35,371 nucleotides of DNA from an uncultured Odoribacter sp. (GCA_905193145.1 CAJJNP010000011.1:1-35371); one strand, 5' to 3'; shown: positions 15,538-23,878, counted from the stretch's first letter. Notes: a model not told the origin generated them from the letters alone. Translations and numbers: made by a program.

Positions 15538-16857
15538 ATGAGATTTTTTGATAGAACAGAGGAGATTGCGTCTCTCAAAGAGATACTTGAACTCTCAAAG
15601 AGTAATGCTCAGTTTACGGTAGTGACAGGTCGTCGTCGTATCGGTAAGACATCGCTTGTTTGGAAGGCGTATGAGGATGAGCCTATACTCTATTTCTTTG
15701 TTGCACGCAAGGCTGAGAGCGATTTGTGTGCGGATTATATACAAGAGATTGAGAACAAGTTGGGTATCCCTACAATGGGCCGAGTAGAACGGTTCCCTGA
15801 GATTTTCGAGTATCTGATGAAACTATCTATCGAGCGACCAATAACACTGTTTATTGATGAGTTCCAAGAGTTTTTCAAGGTAAACAAGTCTGTGTATAGT
15901 GATATGCAACGCATTTGGGATATGTATCACACTAAGGCTCATATCAACCTTATCGTGTGTGGTTCTATCTTCTCGATGATGACTAAGATTTTCAAGGACA
16001 AGAAGGAGCCGCTATATAATCGCCAGACTCGTTTTATGTCAATTAAGCCATTTACACCTGCTGTCTTGAAGGAGATAATGGCAGAATATAATCCCAACTA
16101 CACATCCGAGGACTTGTTGGCGTTATACTCGTTTACAGGTGGCGTGGCAAAGTATGTTCAGCTGCTCGTTGATGCAGGAGCGACAACCAAGACAAAGATG
16201 CTTAATCATATCATCAAGGCTGACTCAGTATTCTTGGGCGAGGGCAAGGCTATACTTATCGAGGAATTTGGCAAGGACTATGGTGTCTATTTCTCTATTC
16301 TTTCGGCTATCGCTCGTGGCAAGACATTACGCTCGGAGATTGAGCAGATTGTCGGCAGGGAGATTGGTGGCTATCTCACAAAATTAGAGAAGGAGTATGA
16401 GGTAATTACCAAGAACCAACCTATCTTTGAGAAGAGTTCTACAAAGAATGTTCGCTATACGATTGAGGACAACTTCTTCACCTTCTGGTTCCGTTTCATA
16501 TACAAGTATAACTATATGCTTGAAATTGAGAACTACGATGCGGTAAAGACTATCATCAACCGCGACTACGAGACTTTCAGTGGCAAGATGCTCGAACGCT
16601 ATTTCAAGCGTGTACTTATGGAGAGTAAAGCATACACTCGCATCGGCAGTTGGTGGGATCGTAAGGGCGAGAATGAAATTGATATTGTTGCTGAGAACGA
16701 ATTGAACGACGAGGCAACATTCATCGAGGTAAAGAGAAAAGAGGATAACTTCGATGCTATTGCTCTTAATGAGAAAGTGGATTTATTTACTCGCGCCACA
16801 GGCAAGTTTAAGGATTACACTGTGTCGCAAAAAGGTTTGTCGATGACAGATATGTAG
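15538..16857 (+). CDS. Archaeal-type P-loop ATPase with DUF234-like C-terminus
   Basis: This 439-residue ATPase opens with FFDRTEEIASLK and Walker A GRRRIGKTS (31-39); Walker B is ITLFIDEFQEF with Asp107-Glu108. The sensor-like region ends in LIVCGSIFSMM. These are features of the archaeal ATPase family common in Bacteroidales. The C-terminal third (GSWWDRKGENEIDIVAEN... to TFIEVKRKE) resembles DUF234 and contains a D-x12-15-E-V-K arrangement typical of PD-(D/E)XK nucleases. The protein is cytoplasmic, single-gene, with its own promoter and terminator. The family's substrate is not established; roles in DNA handling or toxin-antitoxin-like systems are suggested for some members. It sits at the right end of the defence region, which fits an accessory gene. 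Confidence 0.85.
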   Translation: MRFFDRTEEIASLKEILELSKSNAQFTVVTGRRRIGKTSLVWKAYEDEPILYFFVARKAESDLCADYIQEIENKLGIPTMGRVERFPEIFEYLMKLSIERPITLFIDEFQEFFKVNKSVYSDMQRIWDMYHTKAHINLIVCGSIFSMMTKIFKDKKEPLYNRQTRFMSIKPFTPAVLKEIMAEYNPNYTSEDLLALYSFTGGVAKYVQLLVDAGATTKTKMLNHIIKADSVFLGEGKAILIEEFGKDYGVYFSILSAIARGKTLRSEIEQIVGREIGGYLTKLEKEYEVITKNQPIFEKSSTKNVRYTIEDNFFTFWFRFIYKYNYMLEIENYDAVKTIINRDYETFSGKMLERYFKRVLMESKAYTRIGSWWDRKGENEIDIVAENELNDEATFIEVKRKEDNFDAIALNEKVDLFTRATGKFKDYTVSQKGLSMTDM

Positions 16858-16901
16858 CGAATGTTATAGGGTGCGATATTCTAAAATCTACACAAAATTA
16901 T

Positions 16902-16937
16902 GGCTCTGATTCCAGCATCGGTTTCAGAGCCGTTTTT
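16902..16937 (+). terminator. Terminator of the ATPase gene
   Basis: GGCTCTGA (16902-16909) pairs with TCAGAGCC (16924-16931), followed by GTTTTTG. It lies 44 nt after the ATPase stop codon and is a classical intrinsic terminator. Confidence 0.75.
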
Positions 16938-17154
16938 GTACCTTTTGGGGGCGAAAAATGCGATTTTTTGCAAGTTTTTGTACCTCGGGTTTTGATATTC
17001 AAGAAATTACACATACTTTTACATTCCAAAATGGAGGTACAAGGCGAAAAGTGCGTTGAAAATCACTAACTTACACATTCTCAGATACTTGCCAACCTAC
17101 TGGTTGTACCTTTTAGAGCGCTATGCTATTGATAATCAAAGATGTACACATACT
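16934..17154. repeat. Repeat cluster, candidate integrase attachment region
   Basis: TTGTACCT occurs at 16936-16943, 16978-16985 and 17104-17111, and inverted (AGGTACAA) at 17035-17042. A second motif occurs three times: TTACACATACT at 17007, TTACACATTCT at 17071 and GTACACATACT at 17144. Clusters of short direct and inverted repeats near an island edge resemble arm-type binding sites of tyrosine recombinases. No integrase gene or second copy of an att core is in the window, so the call rests on pattern and position only. Confidence 0.45.
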
Positions 17155-17220
17155 GCATCGGTATTTATCATACCCGAAATGCTAAGTTAATATCTTAATT
17201 GCTATACAGTTTGCCCACAT

Positions 17221-17240
17221 AGCTGAGGGCAGCTCTTTTT
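17221..17240 (+). terminator. Short hairpin with T tract
   Basis: AGCTG-AGGG-CAGCT is followed by CTTTTT. The 5-bp stem is short, but the T tract fits an intrinsic terminator. No gene directly upstream explains it; it may be the tail of a chromosomal transcript cut by the insertion. Confidence 0.35.
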
Positions 17241-17256
17241 AAAGTTCATTTAGGAC

Positions 17257-17295
17257 ATGAATAAGTATTCATTTACCATATTTTCGCTATCTTTG
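17257..17295 (+). promoter_or_regulatory. Promoter with palindrome before the urea transporter gene
   Basis: TATCTTTG at 17288-17295 matches the -7 consensus, 49 nt before ATG 17345. A perfect 7-2-7 palindrome, ATGAATA-AG-TATTCAT (17257-17272), covers the place where the -33 element should be, and no TTTG is found there. This suggests a promoter that needs or is blocked by a dimeric regulator. Confidence 0.45.
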
Positions 17296-17344
17296 AAGCA
17301 CAAAGAAGACCATCGTTTAGTGAATTATAACTGATTAAGTGGTG

Positions 17345-18208
17345 ATGAAAAACAAACTGTATGATCTGATAATTGTGTTTGGGTGTGGTGTGGGGCAGGT
17401 GCTGTTTCAAGCCAATGCGTTTTCGGGGTTGTTGATGCTCTTGGGGATATTTTTAGGAGGGTGGCAAATGCTGTTATTGGCGCTTGGAGGGAATATGGCA
17501 AGTATGCTAACTGCTTATCTGCTTGGTTTTAATCGGGATGAAATAAAAAAAGGATTGTATGGTTTCAATGGAACCTTGGTGGGCATAGCTGTCGGTGTGT
17601 TTATGACACTTACTCCTTTGACAATAGGGTTGATGGTGCTGGCTTCGTCGTTTTCAACGGGGATTGTATGGCTTTTTAAACGTCAGAATCTACTCCCTCT
17701 ATTTACAGCTCCTTTTATTCTTTCTGTATGGTTGCTTTTAGGGGTTTGTCATTGTTGGATGCCGCAGTATCTGTTGCAGTCTGCATCTGTTGCTTTAACG
17801 GGGAATGAGGTCGATTATTTGCAGTCTTTGGGTGCGGGAATAGGTCAGGTGATGTTTCAGGGGAATAGTTTGAGTGGACTATGTTTCTTGGTTGCAATTC
17901 TTTTTCATTCTCGTATTGGGGCATTTTATGCGATAGTGGGGGCTTTGTTGCCGGTTCTTTTGTCTTTGCTTATTGGGGTTGATGCTCCAACGATAAATAT
18001 GGGCTTGGTGGGGTATAATGGTGTACTGTGCGCAATGGCTTTAGGTGGTAAAAATCTTGCTTCGTTAGGTTGGGCGATAGGTGCTGTCGTTTTGTCTGTG
18101 TTGTTACAACTTGTTGGAATGGAGTGGGGGATACCTACCTTGACTGCTCCCTTTGTCATGTCTGTATGGATAATGATTGTGGTAAAGAAAATGCTTCATT
18201 TAAATTGA
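17345..18208 (+). CDS. Urea transporter family protein
   Basis: This 287-residue inner-membrane protein is built of hydrophobic helices in two repeated halves. Each half carries the urea-transporter signatures: GCGVGQVLFQANAFSG and GAGIGQVMFQGNSLSG, then GFNGTLVGIA and GYNGVLCAMALG, then LTAPFILSVW and LTAPFVMSVW. The duplicated halves match the UT fold, which forms a passive urea channel. ATG 17345 was chosen over the upstream in-frame GTG codons at 17339 and 17342. No urease genes are in the window, so the physiological use of urea is not shown here. It leads a plus-strand run with the lipoprotein gene 21 nt later, so the two may be co-transcribed. Confidence 0.9.
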   Translation: MKNKLYDLIIVFGCGVGQVLFQANAFSGLLMLLGIFLGGWQMLLLALGGNMASMLTAYLLGFNRDEIKKGLYGFNGTLVGIAVGVFMTLTPLTIGLMVLASSFSTGIVWLFKRQNLLPLFTAPFILSVWLLLGVCHCWMPQYLLQSASVALTGNEVDYLQSLGAGIGQVMFQGNSLSGLCFLVAILFHSRIGAFYAIVGALLPVLLSLLIGVDAPTINMGLVGYNGVLCAMALGGKNLASLGWAIGAVVLSVLLQLVGMEWGIPTLTAPFVMSVWIMIVVKKMLHLN

Positions 18209-18229
18209 TTGAAAATAAGGGTATATACT

Positions 18230-18541
18230 ATGAATCGTTTTTTTTATATTTTTGTTATTTTATTTGTTTTAGTGGCTTGTAAAAGCAATAATAATGCCTT
18301 GGTTGGAGCCTATGGAAAGACTGTTGAGATTTCTCCAGAAGTAAGGGCTCTTTTTATTCAAGCGATGAAAAATGATGTGCGCTTTACTCCGGTGAAAGTG
18401 CGTACTCAAGTTGTGGCTGGTACTAATTATGAATTTATCTGTGTGGATGCAGATAAGAATCAGCACATAATTGTCATATTTAATCCGTTGCCTGGTAGGG
18501 GAGAGCCTAGAATCGTATCAATTGATGGAAAACCTTTTTAA
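18230..18541 (+). CDS. Small cystatin-like lipoprotein
   Basis: From ATG 18230 (AAGGG 10 nt upstream) the product is 103 residues. An in-frame TTG at 18209 is less likely because it would put charged residues before the signal. Residues 1-16 form a lipoprotein signal, and LVAC places the lipid on Cys17. The mature part contains QVVAG (60-64) followed by TNYEFICVDAD. That is the QxVxG loop and next strand of cystatins, inhibitors of papain-like cysteine proteases. The other cystatin hallmark, a Pro-Trp hairpin, is not visible. It would face the periplasm or the cell surface. Whether it inhibits a host or bacterial protease, or only shares the fold, is unknown. Confidence 0.7.
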   Translation: MNRFFYIFVILFVLVACKSNNNALVGAYGKTVEISPEVRALFIQAMKNDVRFTPVKVRTQVVAGTNYEFICVDADKNQHIIVIFNPLPGRGEPRIVSIDGKPF

Positions 18542-18612
18542 TGCAGAAGTAGGATAAAATATATTTGGTAAAGGGTGGCTTTGGTATTCCAAAAGAGTGT
18601 ATTTTTGTGGAA

Positions 18613-19338
18613 ATGGAAATTGTGTTAAAGCTATTCATATTGAGTATTGGGGCTAGTTTCGTGCAGCGGACGGCCGGTTTTGGATTTGGTATCTTCATTA
18701 TGACGATGTTGCCTGCTATTCTCGGGTCGTATGGAGAGGCTACGACGCTTTCTGGTATTCTGGCTATGACAACTTCCTTTATCATTGTAGTGCAGAAGTG
18801 GCGATACATTGTTTGGGATAGGCTCTTGCCTATTTTGTTGACTTTTGTGGTCGTGTCGATTGGGGCGGTGTTTGTACTGAAGAGGATGGAGTATAGTATT
18901 TTGAATATTTTGTTGGGTATCACACTGATAGTGGTGAGTGTCTATTTTATATTTTTCAGTAAACGTATTAAAGTGAGGACGACTAAGCTAGTGCAGATTA
19001 TTGCTGGGGGTGTCAGTGGACTGATGGGGGGATTTTTCGGAATGCAAGGACCGCCGGCAGTGCTTTATTTTGTTAATGCGGAGCAGGATAAGAATCATTA
19101 TATTGCGATGACGCAGGCTTATTTTTTGTTTGGAAATTTGGTTATGACTTTTGCGCGTGCGTATAATGGATTTTTTACCTCGGCGGTTGCCACCGGGTAT
19201 CTTTCCGGAATTGTTGGGGTGATTATCGGGAATGTTGTTGGGGCATATGTGTTTCGGCATATATCTATTGTGTTACTTCGGTATGTGATCTATATTTATA
19301 TTGGAATAACAGGAATGCTTTTTCTGTTGGGTGTTTAA
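18613..19338 (+). CDS. TauE/SafE family permease
   Basis: From ATG 18613 this is a 241-residue integral membrane protein with about eight helices. It shows the two family half-signatures: FVQRTAGFGFGIFIMTMLP near the start, and GGVSGLMGGFFGMQGPPAVLYF in the second half. Members export small sulfur-containing or organic anions such as sulfite or sulfoacetate; the substrate here cannot be told. It lies 71 nt after the cystatin-like gene and 21 nt before the AlkZ-related gene on the same strand. An upstream in-frame TTG (18565) would add 16 non-hydrophobic residues and is unlikely. Confidence 0.85.
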   Translation: MEIVLKLFILSIGASFVQRTAGFGFGIFIMTMLPAILGSYGEATTLSGILAMTTSFIIVVQKWRYIVWDRLLPILLTFVVVSIGAVFVLKRMEYSILNILLGITLIVVSVYFIFFSKRIKVRTTKLVQIIAGGVSGLMGGFFGMQGPPAVLYFVNAEQDKNHYIAMTQAYFLFGNLVMTFARAYNGFFTSAVATGYLSGIVGVIIGNVVGAYVFRHISIVLLRYVIYIYIGITGMLFLLGV

Positions 19339-19359
19339 CTGGAATGGAGTTTATATGAA

Positions 19360-20097
19360 ATGATGGATCGGTTTAGTATGATAATAGAGCGGCAGGAGCA
19401 AGTGGAGAATCTGATTCGTGAATGGGGTTTTTTACCTTTTTTCAAGAATAATATCAGAGGATTTTCCATTGAGGAAATGACTCCTCCTGATTTGCTTTTC
19501 GGAGATGATTTTAGACAAGGACCATGGGGATGGAAGGGGACAATTATTGCAAAGTGGGAGGCTGCTTACGGAAAATTTTTCAAGGGAAAGGCTGGGTATG
19601 TCAGTATGGAGTGGTTGCCTGATTTTATGAATTGGAGACGGTCATTAGTACTTCTGGAGGAACTGCCTCAAGAGGCATTGCATATATATCATGTGTTGGT
19701 GGAAAATGAGTCGATGTTATCGAAACAGTTGAAAGTGGCAAGTGGTTTTACATTGAGTCGTAAGCGGACAGTATTTAATCCTTCTAATCCACTGAATCCT
19801 GTTGAAAATAAGCATAACGGAATGGCTTTTGATGCCTTGATTGCCCAGTTGCAAGTGGGAACATATGTGTGTATTGCAGATTTTGAATATTTGATTTCGA
19901 AAAAAGGTGAGCCTTATGGTTGGGGGGTAGCCCGATATTGTACACCAGAGGCTATGTATCCGCATCTGTTTCCGGTGGAGGAGCAAGTAGAGGGCCGTAC
20001 TCCCCGGCAGTCAATGTTGCGTATACTTGATCACTTGTGCTGTATGTTTCCAGATGTAGAGTCGTCGAAGTTTGAGAGATTGCTTTGTAGTATCTAA
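19360..20097 (+). CDS. AlkZ-related protein, function not established
   Basis: This 245-residue soluble protein has a distinctive Trp-rich core (GPWGWKGTIIAKWEAAYGKFF, then KAGYVSMEWLPDFMNWRR). I associate this with Bacteroidales proteins named AlkZ-related, distant relatives of the winged-helix DNA glycosylases that unhook interstrand crosslinks. The rest is helical and includes SKQLKVASGF and a Cys-containing C-terminus. The glycosylase activity is not shown, and the match is from memory of the pattern. Two ATGs lie side by side at 19360 and 19363. It is the last gene of the plus-strand run and is followed by a strong terminator. Confidence 0.55.
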   Translation: MMDRFSMIIERQEQVENLIREWGFLPFFKNNIRGFSIEEMTPPDLLFGDDFRQGPWGWKGTIIAKWEAAYGKFFKGKAGYVSMEWLPDFMNWRRSLVLLEELPQEALHIYHVLVENESMLSKQLKVASGFTLSRKRTVFNPSNPLNPVENKHNGMAFDALIAQLQVGTYVCIADFEYLISKKGEPYGWGVARYCTPEAMYPHLFPVEEQVEGRTPRQSMLRILDHLCCMFPDVESSKFERLLCSI

Positions 20098-20100
20098 TAA

Positions 20101-20129
20101 AAAAAGCTCGGTTTTTAACCGAGCTTTTT
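20101..20129. terminator. Bidirectional terminator
   Basis: AAAAAGCTCGGTT and AACCGAGCTTTTT form a perfect 13-bp stem with loop TTT. A-rich and T-rich ends make it work on both strands. It separates the convergent AlkZ-related gene (ends 20097) and the oadA-like gene (ends 20147). Confidence 0.9.
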
Positions 20130-20146
20130 CATGGAATGGATATAGA

Positions 20147-22003
20147 TTAGATTTCAATTTCAATCATAGGAGCGTCTGCTGCTACATTGGAACCTTCTTT
20201 TACCAATAGACGTTTAACTGTTCCGGTGTAATCAGAAGCGATGCTGTTTTCCATTTTCATGGCTTCCAGTACGACTACGGTTTGTCCTTTGGTTACTTTG
20301 TCGCCTGGTTTTACAGCAAAACGTAGTACGTTGCCCGGCATGGGCGCTTTGACGGTTTTGCCGGTAATTGGGGCATTTGTCAAATCGTCTGCAGCTGTCT
20401 GTGTGTTAGCTTGGGGAGCTTCTGCTTTGTGTTGAGCTGCATAGGCTTCTGTTTTTTGTTTGGTTAAGAAGTTTTTAGCTACCTGTGGGAATAACTCGAG
20501 CAATAGTACTTCTTTTTCAGTTGCTGCCAATTTCACACCGCCTGCTTCCGGTAATTCTGGGTTAGGCTGCATTTGGTTTTTGCTGGTATCATATGGAATT
20601 TCCTCGCGGGTTCCTGCTATTTTGAAACGGAATTCAGGATCTACCGGCACAGGAGTTTTTCCGTATTCACCTTTCACTAAGTTGACAAATTGGTTGGATA
20701 CGTTGCTGTACATTGGTTTGCCTGCCTTGATGTCCATTGCACAGTTTACTGCTTGTGCTCCTACAATCTGGCTGGTTGGAGTTACCAATGGAGGCAGACC
20801 GGCAGCCAGACGTACTGTAGGTATTAATTCCATTGATTTTTCCAGGATATCCATAGAGTTTAATTGTTTCAGCTGTGCAACCATGTTGCTGTACATGCCG
20901 CCTGGCACTTCGGCTTTCTTCACCAGTTCGTTTGGTTTCGGGAAGTTGAAGTATGCTTCGATGGCGTGACAAGCTGCCAGAAGTGCTTCTTCGTTGTTGG
21001 CCTTGGCTGCTGCAATGGCATTGTCAAATTCTTTGTCAATATTGGCAGGCAGTGTGTCCGTCAGAGGATTGAAAGGATTTGGGAATTGCTTGCTGGCATC
21101 AAATGCTTCCAATTCTTTGCGGATGCCAAACAATTCTTTGTTGATTTTTGCAACTGCTTCCATGTTGACATCCAGTTCAATGCCTAATTTTTTGCAGAAA
21201 ATATAAATTAATTCGATAGCCGGTGCTCCGGTACCGCCTGCAAAGTTCCAGATATTGGTATCAACGATGTCAACGCCCTTGATGATGGCCATAAGTACCG
21301 CACCTAATCCATAACCGGGAGTACAGTGGGTATGGAAGTCTACCGGAATGGAAAGATTTTGCTTGAATAAAGGAATTAATTCTGCAATTCGTGCCGGTGA
21401 AATCAAACCACTCATGTCTTTGATTGTAACCATATCGGCTCCTAATGCTGCCATTTGTTTGGCTTTATCTAAAAAGTAGGCGTTGGTAAATACAGGTTTC
21501 GGATTCTTTTTACCTTTTAGTTTATCCATAAGACTCAGCTTTGGATATTTCGGGTCAATGGTATAACAAACGGCACAATCAGCCATTCCGCCATATTTTT
21601 TTACATATTTGATAGTCGATTTTACGTTGTTGACATCATTCAATGCGTCAAAAATACGCATGATTCCCAAGCCTGATTCGATGGAGTTGCGGCAAAAACC
21701 TTCGATGATTTCATCTGTATAAGGTGCATATCCAAATAGGTTACGTCCTCTGGATAAGGCAGTAAGCTTGGAAACATTGCCAACGGAGGCTTTGATTTTT
21801 TCTAAACGGTCCCAAGGATTTTCATTTAGGTAACGCATCACAGAATCGGGCACTGCACCACCCCAAACTTCCATTGCATAGAAGTTTGCATCTTTATAAA
21901 ATGGTAATACTCTGTCTACTTGTTTTTGAGTCATACGGGTCGCGAAGGATGATTGCTGTCCGTCTCTCAGGGTGAGATCTCTGATTAATAGTTTCTGTGC
22001 CAT
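20147..22003 (-). CDS. oadA: Oxaloacetate decarboxylase alpha / pyruvate carboxylase subunit B
   Basis: This 618-residue biotin enzyme subunit has three parts. An HMGL-like carboxyltransferase barrel begins LIRDLTLRDGQQSS and contains DFHTHCTPGYG and the VTIKDMSG lysine. A central PYC/OADA conserved domain includes GGMYSNMVAQL. A biotinyl domain after a Pro/Ala/Thr-rich linker carries the biotin Lys583 in EAMKMEN. It transfers carboxyl groups between oxaloacetate or pyruvate and biotin. It may work in the sodium-pumping decarboxylase or as the B half of a two-subunit pyruvate carboxylase; no oadB or carboxylase A gene is next to it to decide. It is a single-gene transcript with its own -7 box and shares a terminator with the convergent neighbour. 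Family assignment is secure, the exact reaction less so. Confidence 0.88.
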   Translation of the reverse strand: MAQKLLIRDLTLRDGQQSSFATRMTQKQVDRVLPFYKDANFYAMEVWGGAVPDSVMRYLNENPWDRLEKIKASVGNVSKLTALSRGRNLFGYAPYTDEIIEGFCRNSIESGLGIMRIFDALNDVNNVKSTIKYVKKYGGMADCAVCYTIDPKYPKLSLMDKLKGKKNPKPVFTNAYFLDKAKQMAALGADMVTIKDMSGLISPARIAELIPLFKQNLSIPVDFHTHCTPGYGLGAVLMAIIKGVDIVDTNIWNFAGGTGAPAIELIYIFCKKLGIELDVNMEAVAKINKELFGIRKELEAFDASKQFPNPFNPLTDTLPANIDKEFDNAIAAAKANNEEALLAACHAIEAYFNFPKPNELVKKAEVPGGMYSNMVAQLKQLNSMDILEKSMELIPTVRLAAGLPPLVTPTSQIVGAQAVNCAMDIKAGKPMYSNVSNQFVNLVKGEYGKTPVPVDPEFRFKIAGTREEIPYDTSKNQMQPNPELPEAGGVKLAATEKEVLLLELFPQVAKNFLTKQKTEAYAAQHKAEAPQANTQTAADDLTNAPITGKTVKAPMPGNVLRFAVKPGDKVTKGQTVVVLEAMKMENSIASDYTGTVKRLLVKEGSNVAADAPMIEIEI

Positions 22004-22033
22004 AGTTTAGTAATTTTGTGTTTTTACTTTTCA

Positions 22034-22041
22034 CAAACATA
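22034..22041 (-). promoter_or_regulatory. -7 box of the oadA-like gene
   Basis: The minus strand reads TATGTTTG, a full match to TAnnTTTG, 30 nt before ATG 22003. No clear TTTG is found at -33. Confidence 0.5.
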
Positions 22042-22189
22042 GAAAACAAAAATGACAACTACTAATAAATTGGGGAGAAATTATGGAAAAAAATCACTAT
22101 TTATTTCAACCACTTTGTGTATTTCTTCTAAATAGGAATCTAAAATTAAGATTTAGGACTTTTTCTTTTATTTATAACGTTTGTTTCGC

Positions 22190-22197
22190 TATGTTTG
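22190..22197 (+). promoter_or_regulatory. -7 box of coaD
   Basis: TATGTTTG matches the -7 consensus and lies 33 nt before ATG 22231. The -33 region is T-rich but lacks a well-placed TTTG. Confidence 0.5.
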
Positions 22198-22230
22198 TCT
22201 CCCAAATGTAAAAAATTGATTGATAACATA

Positions 22231-22716
22231 ATGGAAAGAATTGCAGTATTCCCCGGATCTTTTGATCCTTTTACAGTCGGTCACGAAGAGATTGTGCGCC
22301 GGGCATTGAAATTGTTTGATAAAATCATTATTGCTGTCGGCATTAATCCCGGGAAAAGGGAATTCCTTTCTACAGAAAGCCGAATTAAGTTGATACAAAA
22401 GGCTTTCGAGGATACTGACCGGGTGAGTGTGGAGCCTTATTCCGGTTTGACGGTTGATTTTTGTCAACAGGTAAATTCACATATAATTATCAGGGGATTG
22501 CGTACGGCTGCTGATTTTGAGTATGAGCGGGCTATTGGACAGGCTAATAGGGCGATGGATGGTGATATCGAAACGGTGTTTATTTTGACATCTACTGTAC
22601 ATACTTTTGTGAGCTCTACGATTGTACGCAATATTTATATGAATGGAGGAGATGTCACAAAGTTTTTGCCGGAACGTTTGACCACAGAAGATCTTCGCCA
22701 TTGTGAGGAGTTGTAG
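22231..22716 (+). CDS. coaD: Phosphopantetheine adenylyltransferase
   Basis: This 161-residue enzyme joins 4'-phosphopantetheine and ATP to give dephospho-CoA, the penultimate step of CoA synthesis. The nucleotidyltransferase signatures are complete: AVFPGSFDPFTVGHEEI with the T-x-G-H motif (Thr15, His18), RGLRTAADFEYE, and VSSTIVR, the ISSTxxR-type motif. Length is normal for the family. ATG 22231 fits the conserved start of the protein; an upstream in-frame codon at 22195 would fall on the promoter. The serine hydrolase gene follows after 14 nt and is likely co-transcribed. Confidence 0.96.
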   Translation: MERIAVFPGSFDPFTVGHEEIVRRALKLFDKIIIAVGINPGKREFLSTESRIKLIQKAFEDTDRVSVEPYSGLTVDFCQQVNSHIIIRGLRTAADFEYERAIGQANRAMDGDIETVFILTSTVHTFVSSTIVRNIYMNGGDVTKFLPERLTTEDLRHCEEL

Positions 22717-22730
22717 TAATTCAGGTCGAT

Positions 22731-23876
22731 ATGCGGAAAAATAGATTATTAATTGGAATCGGAGTCGTATTGCTATTATTGGCGGTGGTTTATAGCTGTT
22801 TGCCTTTTTATATGCGACAAGCTTTGATATATTGGTTCCCAGATATTTCGGATACATATATTTTTGCCTCCAATAGAGTGGAAAAAGCTGATTCCTGTTG
22901 GGATTTCCCGGCATCTACGCATTTTAATACCTATGAAATGACAAAAGAGGAGAGTGATTTCATGGATGAGATGCAGACGGTTTCTTTTTTGGTAATCCAG
23001 AGTGATAGTATATTATATGAGGAGTATCGGGACGGATGGACACCGGAGACTTTATCGAATATTTTTTCAGCAACGAAAAGTATTGTAGGCTTGTTGGTGG
23101 GTATTGCGCATCAAGAAGGATATATTGAGAGTTTAGACGATAAGGTGGGTAAATATCTGCCCGAGTTTAATGAAGGAGACAAGTCTAAAATAACGGTGAG
23201 AAATCTGCTTACAATGAGTTCCGGTCTGAATTGGGATGAGGCATATACAGCTCTGATTTCCAAAACGACAGAAGCTTATTACGGAAATAATATACGTGAT
23301 TTGGTGATGAATCTTGAGCCAGTAGAAGAGCCGGGTGTGCGCTATTCTTATAAAAGTGGTGATACGCAGCTGCTCTCTTTTGTATTGGAGGCGGCAATTC
23401 CGGTTACAATCAGTGAATATGCGGAGGAGAAATTATGGAAACCTATTCAGACCGGTAATGATGCTTTGTGGAATCTCGACCGGGAGGGTGGAGATGAGAA
23501 GACTTATTGCTGTTTTAATACAACGGCTCGTGATTTGGCTCATTTGGGGCGTTTGGTTTTGCATCATGGCAATTGGAACGGCAGGCAAGTGATTGCAGAG
23601 GAGTATGTGCAGGAAGCCATTTCTCCGGCATCTTATTTAGAGAACGAATTCGGTGACGGACCATTGGATTATTACGGCTTTCAGATTTGGGTAGTTCATT
23701 ATAAAGGTCTCACTTTCCCTGCATTCCGAGGGTTGGGAGGGCAATATCTTTTTATGATTCCGCAGAAGAATGCCATTGTGGTTCGTTTGGGACATAAGCG
23801 TAGCGATGTGTACGACCGGGAAAAGACGATGGATCTCGATCAGTATTTGGATATTGCTTTTAAAATATTGCAATAG
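22731..23876 (+). CDS. Serine hydrolase, beta-lactamase class C family
   Basis: This 381-residue protein begins with a signal or anchor helix (LLIGIGVVLLLLAVVYSC), so it acts in the periplasm or at the envelope. The catalytic SxxK motif is SATK (Ser113, Lys116). The second motif is at YSYKSGD (Tyr205), and the third is probably in GLGGQYLF. This is the pattern of class C beta-lactamase, DD-peptidase and 6-aminohexanoate-dimer hydrolase relatives. The substrate is unknown; the name does not imply drug resistance. The VYSC sequence is a poor lipobox because of the Tyr. It follows coaD by 14 nt. Confidence 0.85.
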   Translation: MRKNRLLIGIGVVLLLLAVVYSCLPFYMRQALIYWFPDISDTYIFASNRVEKADSCWDFPASTHFNTYEMTKEESDFMDEMQTVSFLVIQSDSILYEEYRDGWTPETLSNIFSATKSIVGLLVGIAHQEGYIESLDDKVGKYLPEFNEGDKSKITVRNLLTMSSGLNWDEAYTALISKTTEAYYGNNIRDLVMNLEPVEEPGVRYSYKSGDTQLLSFVLEAAIPVTISEYAEEKLWKPIQTGNDALWNLDREGGDEKTYCCFNTTARDLAHLGRLVLHHGNWNGRQVIAEEYVQEAISPASYLENEFGDGPLDYYGFQIWVVHYKGLTFPAFRGLGGQYLFMIPQKNAIVVRLGHKRSDVYDREKTMDLDQYLDIAFKILQ

Positions 23877-23878
23877 AA

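Larger units (their letters stand above)
16858..17344. other. 487-base non-coding region at the island edge
   Basis: No gene is visible between the ATPase and urea transporter genes. The region contains the ATPase terminator, a cluster of short direct and inverted repeats, a second hairpin with a T tract and the transporter's promoter with a palindrome. Each is listed separately. Confidence 0.6.

Noticed and set aside
15333..15551. 72-codon ORF before the ATPase gene
   Set aside because: It covers the hairpin terminator and the good promoter of the ATPase and runs into the ATPase start in another frame, so it is very likely chance.
22731..23876. Beta-lactamase resistance gene
   Set aside because: SATK is present, but the family is broad and the membrane-anchored N-terminus and YSYKSGD are not those of AmpC; resistance should not be inferred.
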